Positions 17,563-25,534 of a stretch of 43,615 nt of DNA are shown piece after piece. Source of the stretch: CAZFIM01 sp964519615 (GTDB lineage: Bacteria; Chloroflexota; Dehalococcoidia; GIF9; UBA5629); NCBI GenBank assembly GCA_964519615.1, contig CAZFIM010000018.1, positions 1 to 43,615 of the forward strand, in the 5' to 3' direction. Each line of letters starts with the position of its first letter. Position 1 is the first letter of the stretch. The notes under the pieces were generated by a model. It made no database searches. It saw only the letters and a list, made by a program, of their open reading frames with translations, and was not told the origin of the DNA. Made by a program: the position numbers and the translations under genes.

Positions 17563-18222
17563 TTATTCACCTCGCCTTCCGTCATCAATATAGTATATCG
17601 ATGGGTCAGTATCGTATTCTGGATGAAGCTGGAATCCTTTTTTCTCATTAATGAGTATTCTCACATTGCTTTTTGGATCATCAAGGTCACCGAAGGTAAG
17701 AGCTCGTGCCGGGCAGGTATTAACGCAGGCCGGGGTGGCATCGCGATCGATTCCCGGTTTTAATCCCTTTTTCAGACCTTCGTCGATGCGCTCCATGCAG
17801 AAATTGCATTTCTCAGTCGTGCCCACTGTATGCGGATAGATTTTTTTGCCCGCTTTTTCAAAATTGGTCAACTCGTAACCGGGGAAATATCCCGGGTCTT
17901 TATCCTTGGACAGAAAAGTCCTGTTCTGATAAGGACAGGCAAGGATACAGTACCTGCAGCCTACGCATTTATTCTGTTCTATCCAGACAATGCCATCCTT
18001 GCGCTGTTGAGAGGCACCGGTAGGACATACATCGACACACGGTGGATTTTTACAGTGATTGCATCTCACCGGGTATGTGGTCATTTCTGCAGGTATTTCC
18101 TCCCATGCAATTAATCTGGGCCAGGTAATGCCCAGAGGAAGGAAATGTTCGACCCTGCAGGCAGCGACACAGCCATGGCATCGCATGCATTTGCTCAGAT
18201 CTATCACCATTCCCCATCTCAT
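17563..18222 (-). CDS. PsrB/DmsB-like four-cluster ferredoxin subunit
   Basis: Electron-transfer subunit of 219 residues with sixteen cysteines in four quartets: C12/15/18/22, C54/57/62/66, C86/89/92/96 and C139/142/166/170. This is the standard arrangement for DmsB, PsrB and NrfC proteins. No signal peptide is present. It is the first gene of the long minus-strand unit: AGGAGG lies nine bases before the ATG, and a near-consensus promoter and Crp-like boxes are found 60-160 bases upstream. It should wire the molybdopterin subunit to the NrfD-like anchor. Confidence 0.92.
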   Translation of the reverse strand: MRWGMVIDLSKCMRCHGCVAACRVEHFLPLGITWPRLIAWEEIPAEMTTYPVRCNHCKNPPCVDVCPTGASQQRKDGIVWIEQNKCVGCRYCILACPYQNRTFLSKDKDPGYFPGYELTNFEKAGKKIYPHTVGTTEKCNFCMERIDEGLKKGLKPGIDRDATPACVNTCPARALTFGDLDDPKSNVRILINEKKGFQLHPEYDTDPSIYYIDDGRRGE

Positions 18223-18280
18223 GAATCTGAACCTCCTTTATATTTATATAGGGTTGGAGTACGGCATATAAATTTTGTGT

Positions 18281-18309
18281 AGTATAACACACTGTGTTAT
18301 TAATCACAA
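18281..18309 (-). promoter_or_regulatory. candidate promoter of the 12-gene minus-strand operon
   Basis: On the minus strand TTGTGA (18304-18309) and TATACT (18281-18286) are separated by exactly 17 bases; transcription would begin near 18274, leaving a leader of about 50 bases before the FeS subunit gene. The -35 hexamer is part of the first Crp-like box, and the second box is centred near -43, close to a class II activator position. A 17-base palindrome (18284-18300, arms ATAACACA/TGTGTTAT) lies in the spacer. Confidence 0.6.
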
Positions 18310-18384
18310 TGTGAAATTTTTCACATCTAGCTGTTGTGCATTATATCATAATGTGATAAAATTCACAATGTGAAGTAAATCACA
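18293..18384. promoter_or_regulatory. array of four Crp/Fnr-family (CRP/HcpR-like) operators
   Basis: Four 16-base sites of the form TGTGA-N6-TCACA: 18293-18308 (one mismatch, TGTGT), 18310-18325, 18352-18367 and 18369-18384 (all three perfect). Centres are spaced 17, 42 and 17 bases apart, so two tightly packed pairs lie on one face pattern between two divergent transcription units. TGTGA-N6-TCACA is the consensus of CRP, and HcpR uses nearly the same sequence. No Crp/Fnr regulator is encoded in the window. Sites 1-2 lie over and just upstream of the minus-strand promoter, and sites 3-4 overlap the candidate plus-strand promoter. Confidence 0.8.
18334..18362 (+). promoter_or_regulatory. candidate promoter for the small-protein/second molybdoenzyme side
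   Basis: TTGTGC (18334-18339) and TAAAAT (18357-18362) with a 17-base spacer; start expected near 18369. The -10 element lies within the third Crp-like box and the fourth box covers the start point, which would suit repression, while the upstream boxes could activate. Confidence 0.45.
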
Positions 18385-18407
18385 TAAGCAATACCAGGGA
18401 GGTCGAT

Positions 18408-18572
18408 ATGAACGGAAAATGCACACAAATAGATATAGAATACCCGGCAATAAATGTTTATGAAAATGTTCAAGTAATGGAGATAAATCATCGTGATATT
18501 ATTCTCTCTGGTAAATGTGCGATAATTGACCTGGAATATCCCACAATCGAGTTTCAAAAAATATCAAGATAA
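18408..18572 (+). CDS. 54-residue small protein with duplicated GKCxxIDxEYPxI motif
   Basis: A short ORF that I translated directly. It starts with ATG five bases after a strong AGGGAGG ribosome site and ends with TAA at 18570-18572. The product has an internal repeat: residues 3-15 and 35-47 both fit G-K-C-x-x-I-D-[IL]-E-Y-P-[AT]-I, each with a single cysteine. No signal peptide or membrane segment is visible. The reading frame begins 24 bases after the last of four Crp-like boxes. I do not recognise a family. The repeat suggests two equal lobes or two metal or partner sites, such as a small accessory or sensor protein for the adjacent molybdoenzymes. The strong ribosome site and the repeat argue against chance. 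Confidence 0.65.
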   Translation: MNGKCTQIDIEYPAINVYENVQVMEINHRDIILSGKCAIIDLEYPTIEFQKISR

Positions 18573-18965
18573 CCAGCCGCCACCAGTAGATTACATGCCA
18601 AAATGTTTTAAGTCTATTGCTGGTGTAAGAACAGAGCACTTTCATTATCAGCATTTAATCCTCCAATAGCTCTCCCTCAATTAGTATAAAGTCAGTTTTA
18701 CTCAAATACCTTTTCTCTATTTGCTTTGAAGTGGTCTCCGGTTATTTGCACGCATCATATTTCTTACATTCTTGCTGCAATCAGGGAATAGAGCGCTTTT
18801 ACCGTCCGACGTTCTTGTGTACAATACTACATATATTGTAAGTGCTAGCCTTTTTCATAAAGCAGTCTTACCGGGCGGTGTGTAATGCTGATAGGCCGTG
18901 CATAGGAATATTAAGTATTTTTCCCGGAACAATCCGTTTACCAGCAGCTGGAAGGAGTTGACATA
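18573..18965. other. gene-free leader region before second molybdoenzyme
   Basis: No further ORF is supported here. An imperfect hairpin with arms CACCAG (18581-18586) and CTGGTG (18620-18625), with inner pairing TAGA/TCTA and ACAT/ATGT, follows the small ORF and could end or process its transcript. Farther on an inverted repeat TACAAT-N9-ATTGTA (18820-18840) may be an operator or part of a promoter for the molybdoenzyme gene. An AAGGAG ribosome site lies just before 18966. Confidence 0.4.
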
Positions 18966-21209
18966 ATGAGTGAGAATTGGCCGGAAAAAATCATCAAGAC
19001 CGGAGCATGGTCAGCAGGCCCCGGCTGCCACGGCGGCTGTGGGGTCAAGCTGCATATTAAGGATGGACGGCTGGTAAAAGTGGAAGGGGATGAAGAACAT
19101 CCCTTTTTGCAGGGCAGGCTTTGTCCCCGTGCACTGGCACTGACACAATATGTGTATCATCCCGACCGGCTGAGGTATCCTCTCAAGCGGAGTGGGGAGA
19201 GGGGTGAGGGAAAATGGCAGCGTATCTCATGGGATGAGGCATTCGATACGTGTGTCAACCGTATGACCGAAATACGGGACAAGTACGGACCGGAAGCTAT
19301 GGTTTTCGGTCAGGGCACCGGAAGGGACGCGGGCGGCCCGATAATTTTCCTGGCCTATGCATACGGCAGCCCCAACTGGACGCTGTTCGGACTCTCCGGG
19401 CTGGCCTGCTTTACACCACGTCTGGCGGGAATGCATATGGTCAGCGGCGATGCTACTTTTCCAGACGCCGCCCAGTTCTTCCCCGCCCGTTACAAAGACC
19501 CGGAATGGGTGCCTCCCAAGGTTATGATAAGCTGGGCCAGAAGCCTGCAGGGCAGCCAGTGTACGGACCACTATTTCAGCGGCCACTGGGTGGTTGACCT
19601 GATGAAACAGGGGACCAAATTGATTGTAATCGACCCGCGTTGTACATGGGAAGCTTCCCATGCGGAGCTCTGGCTGCAAATAAGGCCGGGGACGGATGCG
19701 GCTCTTGCTCTGGCCATGCTCAACGTGATCATCAATGAGAAGCTCTATGATAAGGAGTTTGTGGAGAAATGGACGTACGGCTTCGATGAGCTCGCAGAAA
19801 GGGTTCAGCAGTATCCGCCTGAGAAAGTTGCCGATATCACCTGGGTACCGAAGGAGAAGATCATCAAGGCCGCTACTATGTATGCTGAGAGTAAACCTGC
19901 TTCAATCCGATTCGGCCAGCCGCTTGACTGCAATGCACAGGCGGTGAGCAGCATGCAGGCACTCAATTGTTTGTGGGCGATTACCGGCAATACCGATGTA
20001 CCGGGCGGAAATGTAATCGTACGCCCGCCTTACGGCGTGACCATCTACCCTTATTCCACCGAAGAAGTGATCCAGCTCTATGGTGAGGAGCTGGTTGCTA
20101 ACCTTAATAAGAAAAGGATAGGCGCCGACCGCTATCCTCTGGTACGGAACTTCCGCGCCTGGGCTCAGCCGGATATGGTACTTGAGCAGATGGAAACGGG
20201 CAAACCCTATCCAATCAAGGGTTTCTGGTGTCAGACCAATAACTTCATGGCCAATACGGCTCAGGATCCCAGACGCCACTATGAGGCGGTATGCAAGCTG
20301 GATTTCAATGTAGTGGTAGACCTTTTCATGACGCCGACTGCGCAAGCTATAGCGGATATAGTGTTGCCTGCTGCCTCTTTCCCTGAGAAGGACTCGGTGT
20401 TTACTACAGGGATACCATTGAATGCTATTCACAAGGAGATAGAAGTCGAAGAATGCAGGTCCGACTGGGAGATAAATTTTGAGATGGCCAAACGGTTAAG
20501 CCCCGCTTCCGTGCCATGGCAAAATGTGCGAGAGCTTTTTACCGAGCGGATAAGGCTGTGCGGCAAAACATTCGAGGAATTATGCCGAAACACATGGGAT
20601 CTGGCACCGAAGGGACATCCTTCGGGCACGGTCCCGTACCGCAGACATGAAAAGGGGCTGCTGCGTTCAGATGGAAAAGCAGGCTTTCGTACGCCCACCG
20701 GAAAGATAGAGCTTTACTGTACCCGCTATGAGAAATACGGTCTGGATCCGTTACCTTACCATGAAGAGCCGATAGAGAGCCCGCTGAGCACACCTGATAT
20801 AGCCAAAGATTATCCTTTGATTATGATAACCGGCAGACGCTCAGGTGTGCTCTACCACAGTGAGCACCGTCAAATACCGTGGCTGCGGGAGCTTGAACCG
20901 GAGGCGACAGTGGAAATCCATCCCGATACGGCACGAAAAGCGGGTATAGGGGAAGGCGATTGGGTCTGGATAGAGGGTGTGCGCGGCAAAGCGAAAAGGA
21001 AAGCAAAGATCACGCCGCTTGTTCATCCTGATACGGTTATGGCATTACACGGCTGGTGGTACCCTGAGCAGGAGGGGACATCTCCGCATTTTTACGGCAT
21101 CTGGGATGTGAATGTGAATCAGCTTATCCCCATGGGGGCTCAAAGCAAGTCTGGATTCGGTGGGGTACCTTTAAAGACCATGCTGTGCCGCATAGTGAAA
21201 GCAAATTAA
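18966..21209 (+). CDS. second molybdopterin oxidoreductase, lacking the first FeS cysteine
   Basis: DMSO-reductase-family catalytic subunit of 747 residues, paralogous to the protein at 14384. The usual first cysteine of the N-terminal cluster motif is absent: the sequence reads GPGCHGGCG, leaving C21, C25 and C53 where the paralog has C11, C14, C18 and C45. The putative Mo/W ligand C148 (LACFTPR) is kept, as are QIRPGTD, DIVLPAASFPEKD, and C-terminal GDWVWIEG. No export signal. It is followed 16 bases later by a small FeS protein and no membrane anchor, so a soluble two-subunit enzyme, as in pyrogallol transhydroxylase or acetylene-hydratase relatives, is likely. An AAGGAG site precedes the ATG by nine bases. 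Substrate unknown; a non-respiratory organic substrate is plausible. Confidence 0.88.
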   Translation: MSENWPEKIIKTGAWSAGPGCHGGCGVKLHIKDGRLVKVEGDEEHPFLQGRLCPRALALTQYVYHPDRLRYPLKRSGERGEGKWQRISWDEAFDTCVNRMTEIRDKYGPEAMVFGQGTGRDAGGPIIFLAYAYGSPNWTLFGLSGLACFTPRLAGMHMVSGDATFPDAAQFFPARYKDPEWVPPKVMISWARSLQGSQCTDHYFSGHWVVDLMKQGTKLIVIDPRCTWEASHAELWLQIRPGTDAALALAMLNVIINEKLYDKEFVEKWTYGFDELAERVQQYPPEKVADITWVPKEKIIKAATMYAESKPASIRFGQPLDCNAQAVSSMQALNCLWAITGNTDVPGGNVIVRPPYGVTIYPYSTEEVIQLYGEELVANLNKKRIGADRYPLVRNFRAWAQPDMVLEQMETGKPYPIKGFWCQTNNFMANTAQDPRRHYEAVCKLDFNVVVDLFMTPTAQAIADIVLPAASFPEKDSVFTTGIPLNAIHKEIEVEECRSDWEINFEMAKRLSPASVPWQNVRELFTERIRLCGKTFEELCRNTWDLAPKGHPSGTVPYRRHEKGLLRSDGKAGFRTPTGKIELYCTRYEKYGLDPLPYHEEPIESPLSTPDIAKDYPLIMITGRRSGVLYHSEHRQIPWLRELEPEATVEIHPDTARKAGIGEGDWVWIEGVRGKAKRKAKITPLVHPDTVMALHGWWYPEQEGTSPHFYGIWDVNVNQLIPMGAQSKSGFGGVPLKTMLCRIVKAN

Positions 21210-21225
21210 TAAAGGAGTGATGTAA

Positions 21226-21585
21226 ATGGCAAAGAATGGACTGCTTATCGATTATGAGAACTGCACTGGTTGCTACGGTTGCGTTGTGGCCTGCATACAG
21301 GAACATGACTATCCGCAGGGAAAAAGCGGTATGATGATTAATGAAATGGTAACCGGTGACGCAGAAAAGGTACATATCGGTTATATAGTGTTTCCGACTG
21401 ACCTGTGCGATTTGTGCGAAAAGAGAGTATCGGAGGGAAAGGACCCGGCATGTGTGAAACACTGTCAGGCATCCTGTATTTATTTCGGCCAGCTTGTTGA
21501 ACTTGCCGGCAAGATGAAGGATATAACGAAATCTGCACTGTTTGCCCCGGCAGCCTCGATGCGCGCTGCAAATGGCGGCAAATAG
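21226..21585 (+). CDS. small ferredoxin-type FeS subunit
   Basis: Protein of 119 residues, shorter than the usual PsrB/DmsB subunits. A first quartet is C13, C16, C19, C23 (CTGCYGCVVAC); a second set is C61, C64, C76, C80 with an extra C84. The region corresponding to the remaining two clusters of four-cluster ferredoxins is missing. A ribosome site AAAGGAG precedes the start, and the gene lies 16 bases after the second molybdoenzyme, so it is its electron-transfer partner. The C-terminal 30 residues are Ala/Lys-rich without cysteine. Confidence 0.88.
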   Translation: MAKNGLLIDYENCTGCYGCVVACIQEHDYPQGKSGMMINEMVTGDAEKVHIGYIVFPTDLCDLCEKRVSEGKDPACVKHCQASCIYFGQLVELAGKMKDITKSALFAPAASMRAANGGK

Positions 21586-21636
21586 AGACATTGCCTCTGG
21601 TGTATCCTGCTGTATCGGTGTAAACTGATAATAATC

Positions 21637-22695
21637 ATGAGAATAGCTATAACTGCGGACCTGCATCTTACGACTTACGATGATCATCCCGAGCGATATA
21701 ATGCTCTTGAAAATATTCTACAGAGGATTAAAGAGCAGGGTATCGATACACTCATTATTGCAGGCGACCTTTTTGATAAAAATATTCAGAATTATGCCGA
21801 GTTCGAAGGCCTTTGCCGGCAATATCCACATGTGCGTATGCTTATAATACGTGGAAACCATGATGCTGCACTTAGCCGTGAATATATCGTGGCTGACAAT
21901 GTGCATATTTATACTGAACCTGCTCTGGAAGTTTTTGATTCTACGGCCTTTCTCTTTATTCCTTATAGAGAGAAAGTGAGTATGAGTGAACAGATAGCAG
22001 CGTTTGAAACGGATATCAGGGATAAAGACTGGATACTGGTCAGCCATGGAGACTATTACGGAGGTATTAAAGAAGTTAATCCAATGGAACCGGGTACCTT
22101 TATGCCCCTCTCGCGTGAGAATGTCAATACTTTCAGACCGCATACCGTGGTACTCGGTCATATTCATAAACCGCTGCAAAATGAGAATGTATTTTATGCC
22201 GGTTCGCCCTGTGGACTGGATTTAAGCGAGAGGGGGAAGCGCAGATTTCTGGTGTTCGATACAGCGCTAAAGACTATAAGCTCCCTTGAGATTGTGCCGG
22301 ATGTGCTGTATTTCGATGAGTCTTTTATTATTGTGCCTGCGCAAAATGAGGCGGCCCTGCTCAAGGAGGAGATCGGCTGGAGAATTGAGGAGTGGGACTT
22401 GGAGTTGTCAGATTATGCAAAGGTTATCGTGCGGGTAAGGGCAAGGGGCTATGCCATGGACCGCAAATCTATACTCGAAACGCTTAAGGGATCTTTCGAT
22501 AAATTCAGGTATTATCACGATGATGGCCCCGCAATTGATGAACTGGAGGTGGGTACCGATTACCAGCGTAATGCCATCGCTGAACGGACAATGCAGCTTA
22601 TAGATGAGATGGTATGGGACTTCGGTGCTGATCAGCCGGACAGGGATCAGGTAAAGGTAGAGGCGCTGAAGGCAATCTACAGGGCCAGACAGTAA
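21637..22695 (+). CDS. Mre11/SbcD-like metallophosphoesterase
   Basis: Calcineurin-like nuclease of 352 residues with all metal motifs: ADLHLT (D8, H10), IAGDLFDKN, RGNHDA and VLGHIHKPL, plus LVSHGDYYG. The C-terminal 140 residues form a capping/partner-binding region as in SbcD/YhaO proteins. The next gene, one base downstream, encodes an SMC-like ATPase, so the two probably form an Mre11-Rad50-type DNA end-processing complex. The ATG at 21637 has no strong ribosome site. No obvious link to the molybdoenzyme genes 50 bases upstream. Confidence 0.9.
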   Translation: MRIAITADLHLTTYDDHPERYNALENILQRIKEQGIDTLIIAGDLFDKNIQNYAEFEGLCRQYPHVRMLIIRGNHDAALSREYIVADNVHIYTEPALEVFDSTAFLFIPYREKVSMSEQIAAFETDIRDKDWILVSHGDYYGGIKEVNPMEPGTFMPLSRENVNTFRPHTVVLGHIHKPLQNENVFYAGSPCGLDLSERGKRRFLVFDTALKTISSLEIVPDVLYFDESFIIVPAQNEAALLKEEIGWRIEEWDLELSDYAKVIVRVRARGYAMDRKSILETLKGSFDKFRYYHDDGPAIDELEVGTDYQRNAIAERTMQLIDEMVWDFGADQPDRDQVKVEALKAIYRARQ

Positions 22696-22696
22696 T

Positions 22697-24805
22697 ATGG
22701 CTATCAGGATAGAGAGAATAAAAATAAACCGTTACGGACCTCTGGATCGGGACTTTGTTCTTCAGTCGGGAGCCGTCAACCTGGTTTACGGACCCAATGA
22801 GACCGGCAAGACCTATATTGTCGAATCTTTAATAAACCTTCTTTTCAGAACCGGGAAAAAGGCAGATGTTCAGTGGGGATTGAGGGGGTGGGACTTTGGC
22901 GGGACTATTAGCGTGTCCGGGCTCGGGGATAAACCTGTTTCATTCACTCAAACGAGTAAAAAGCTGGAAGATTATTGGGAGCAGGACGTGGGGCTTCCAC
23001 GTGATTTTTCACGGCTGCTGGTAGTAAAGGCCGGAGAGACGCTCCTGGCCGGAGCGGAAGACGGCGTCGGCCGGGATATTTTGAAAAACTATTTATCCGG
23101 TGAGGGCCTGCTTGATGATATTGAGCATTATATTCCTGATAATATAAGGACCTCTGATATTGTAAACCGGGAAATAGCGGGACCGCAGCGTGGAGAGGTT
23201 AAAAAGAGAAAAGACCTTCTTGCCGAGCTTAAACGCATAAACGCATTACGAATATATGCGGAAAAAGCCTATGCATCTGCTGAAGCAGAGTTTTTACGTA
23301 AGAAAGAGCAGGAAGTTAAAGAACAAATGGCCAAATTAGGCCAGGCAAAGCATTATTATGCAGGTTGCATACATAAAAAAATTAAAGCTTTGCAGGATGA
23401 TGTTAAGGACTTGCCCGATGAGGAAAAGCTCTATAAAATGCTGGCTGCAATCGATAATTTCGAAAAAAGCGCTTCATTTATCGAGAGAAAAAAAGCCGAG
23501 CTTGAAGATCTGGCTGGTATTGAAGAGGATTTCCGCTGGATAGAGAAAGCGCTGGAACTTTACAGGGATTTTTCGTCCAGGGCTGTAAAACCTCCCGGAA
23601 TCATATTGATGGTTCTGATCGGTATTGCTCTCGCCGGATCAGGATTCGCAGGGTACTATAACATGACGATTCCGTTTTTAGCAGGCATTGCTGTTCTCGT
23701 TATCTTATTAGTTATCTATTTCGCAGGAATGCGCAGAGTAACCGCTGCAAGTATGGAAAATGCGGAGATGCGAAAGCTGAAAGATGAGTATAAAGAACGT
23801 TTTAAACAGGAATTGACTGATCTGGCCGTACTGGAAGTACGCAGAGACTCTCTCAGAAATGATAATTACAGGGCATCTGCTATTAGAGAGGAACTGGAAA
23901 AGAAACTTATGCCGGCCCTGAAGGCTGATGAGACCGATCTGCGTCTGAGAATCAAAACCATAACGGGAAAGGAACTTCCATGTGATGAATGGAGAACTGC
24001 TGTTATAAAGCTTAAGGACAGGCGGAGGAAACTGGGTGAGGATGTGACTCGACTGGAAGAGCAGCTCAAGTCTTTGACGGTACGTGAAGAGGAATTTGTC
24101 GATGATGATCCGGGAATCACATGGGACAGCGTTGCCTATAATCAGCTGTTGAAGGAATACGAGAATTTGGGTTCTGCGCTTAACGAAGAGACGAAAAAAC
24201 TTGAAGTGCTGAAATTGCGTGTTGCTCAGGAGACAGGGATAGAAAGCATGGAATGGGGGATATTGCTTACCGCCCTTGAACAAAAACAGCATAAGGCGGT
24301 GAAGGAGTACAAGCAGATCACCGCGCAGATACTTGCAGGCATACAGGTCGCAAAAGTTATCCATGAGTATCGTGCGCAGGAGAATACCAGGATAGAGCAG
24401 GGGCTTAAACGGGAAGAGCTTATAGCGCCTTTGCATGCGGTAACCGGCTGTTATAGCAGCATCCGGCATGATGACCAAAAAGGCCTTGTGCTCACAAGCG
24501 ATGAAGAGAACGAATATAGTCTTGCTGAAATCAGCACCGGTGCACGGGAGCAGATATTTCTGGCATTAAGGATGGGATTCTCCTCCATCGCTATGAAAGG
24601 ACAGCCTGCCTTCCTGATACTGGATGACGCCTTTCAGCATTCCGACTGGCTCCGGCGCGAAAATCTGGTGGATGAGGTTTTATCACTGGAGAAGAACGGA
24701 TGGCAGATATTCTATTTCACTATGGATGACCATATTAGAGATCTGTTCCTGAGAGCAGGTAAAAAACTGGGAGATACATTTATTTACAGCGAATTGCGCC
24801 GTTAG
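22697..24805 (+). CDS. Rad50/SbcC-like (YhaN-type) ATPase
   Basis: SMC-like ATPase of 702 residues, shorter than SbcC. Walker A GPNETGKT is at 32-39. The C-terminal half holds the signature region AEISTGAREQIFLALRMGF and Walker B PAFLILDDAFQHSD. The middle is charged coiled coil interrupted at about 295-345 by two very hydrophobic segments separated by a short loop (LMVLIGIALAGSGFAGYY and FLAGIAVLVILLVIYFAG), which suggests a membrane hairpin as in YhaN proteins. It starts one base after the stop of the Mre11-like gene. Likely function: ATP-gated DNA end or branch processing, possibly at the membrane. Confidence 0.88.
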   Translation: MAIRIERIKINRYGPLDRDFVLQSGAVNLVYGPNETGKTYIVESLINLLFRTGKKADVQWGLRGWDFGGTISVSGLGDKPVSFTQTSKKLEDYWEQDVGLPRDFSRLLVVKAGETLLAGAEDGVGRDILKNYLSGEGLLDDIEHYIPDNIRTSDIVNREIAGPQRGEVKKRKDLLAELKRINALRIYAEKAYASAEAEFLRKKEQEVKEQMAKLGQAKHYYAGCIHKKIKALQDDVKDLPDEEKLYKMLAAIDNFEKSASFIERKKAELEDLAGIEEDFRWIEKALELYRDFSSRAVKPPGIILMVLIGIALAGSGFAGYYNMTIPFLAGIAVLVILLVIYFAGMRRVTAASMENAEMRKLKDEYKERFKQELTDLAVLEVRRDSLRNDNYRASAIREELEKKLMPALKADETDLRLRIKTITGKELPCDEWRTAVIKLKDRRRKLGEDVTRLEEQLKSLTVREEEFVDDDPGITWDSVAYNQLLKEYENLGSALNEETKKLEVLKLRVAQETGIESMEWGILLTALEQKQHKAVKEYKQITAQILAGIQVAKVIHEYRAQENTRIEQGLKREELIAPLHAVTGCYSSIRHDDQKGLVLTSDEENEYSLAEISTGAREQIFLALRMGFSSIAMKGQPAFLILDDAFQHSDWLRRENLVDEVLSLEKNGWQIFYFTMDDHIRDLFLRAGKKLGDTFIYSELRR

Positions 24806-24841
24806 TTCAAGGCATCATCAGATGACTTACCGGTGCTTTGG

Positions 24842-25534
24842 TTATGTCCCGATAAGACGGCAGGAGGCTGTGTTGCGGCTGGCTAATTCTAAAAAGCCGT
24901 TAAGGACCTCTTCTGAATAAGGTTTAACAGTCCGGTACGAATTATCCAGCGTATTTTCAGGATTAAACTGCTGCAGAGTAAGTGTGCTCGATATACCGGC
25001 GAGCTTGCTGATTTCCTCGATATCCTCAGCTTCTACGAGCGCAGGAACGCATGTGGTACGGAACTCATAGTCAATCTTCGAACTTTTAATTAGACCGATG
25101 CTTTCTGATATACGCCCAAAATCGATACCAACTCCCGCGGCGCGGCTGTATTTTGCCCGGGATGTTTTAATGTCCATTGCTATATAATCGATATTACCTG
25201 AACCAATCAGCCTGCTCAACACATCGGGACGGTAGCCGTTGGTATCCAGTTTGACGGCCACTCTCAGCTCTTTAAGCGCGGCAACCAGTTCTTGAAGACC
25301 GGGGTGGATTGTGGGCTCTCCTCCGCTTATCACCACGCCGTCGATGAAATCACGCCTTGTTTTGACCTTTTCAAGTACGGCGGGAAGGTCTATGCTATTA
25401 TCGTGCCGGCTGAATAGCAGATGACCGTTATGACAGAAAGGGCATCGAAAATTGCAGTGATTCAGATAGAGTACTGTTGCTATTTTCCGCGGATAGTCTA
25501 TCAAGGAAATCCCTTTTATTGCCGTTACCGTCAT
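24842..25534 (-). CDS. nrdG: anaerobic ribonucleotide reductase activating enzyme
   Basis: Radical SAM activase that installs the glycyl radical on NrdD. From the start at 25534 it is 230 residues with the canonical CX3CX2C motif at C27, C31, C34 (CNFRCPFC), then GGEPTIHPGL. The layout matches the NrdG2/PflA-like branch that begins IKGISLIDYPRKIATVLYL-type sequence. The ATG at 25534 has GGAG seven bases upstream and lies inside the 3' end of nrdD, giving a 107-base overlap in another frame. A longer in-frame start at 25579 would add 15 residues of nrdD-overlapping sequence that does not resemble the family. Confidence 0.9.
   Translation of the reverse strand: MTVTAIKGISLIDYPRKIATVLYLNHCNFRCPFCHNGHLLFSRHDNSIDLPAVLEKVKTRRDFIDGVVISGGEPTIHPGLQELVAALKELRVAVKLDTNGYRPDVLSRLIGSGNIDYIAMDIKTSRAKYSRAAGVGIDFGRISESIGLIKSSKIDYEFRTTCVPALVEAEDIEEISKLAGISSTLTLQQFNPENTLDNSYRTVKPYSEEVLNGFLELASRNTASCRLIGT

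Noticed and set aside
23708..24478. 256-codon minus-strand open frame opposite the Rad50-like gene
   Set aside because: Antisense to the coiled-coil region of a recognised ATPase; no motif or start site.
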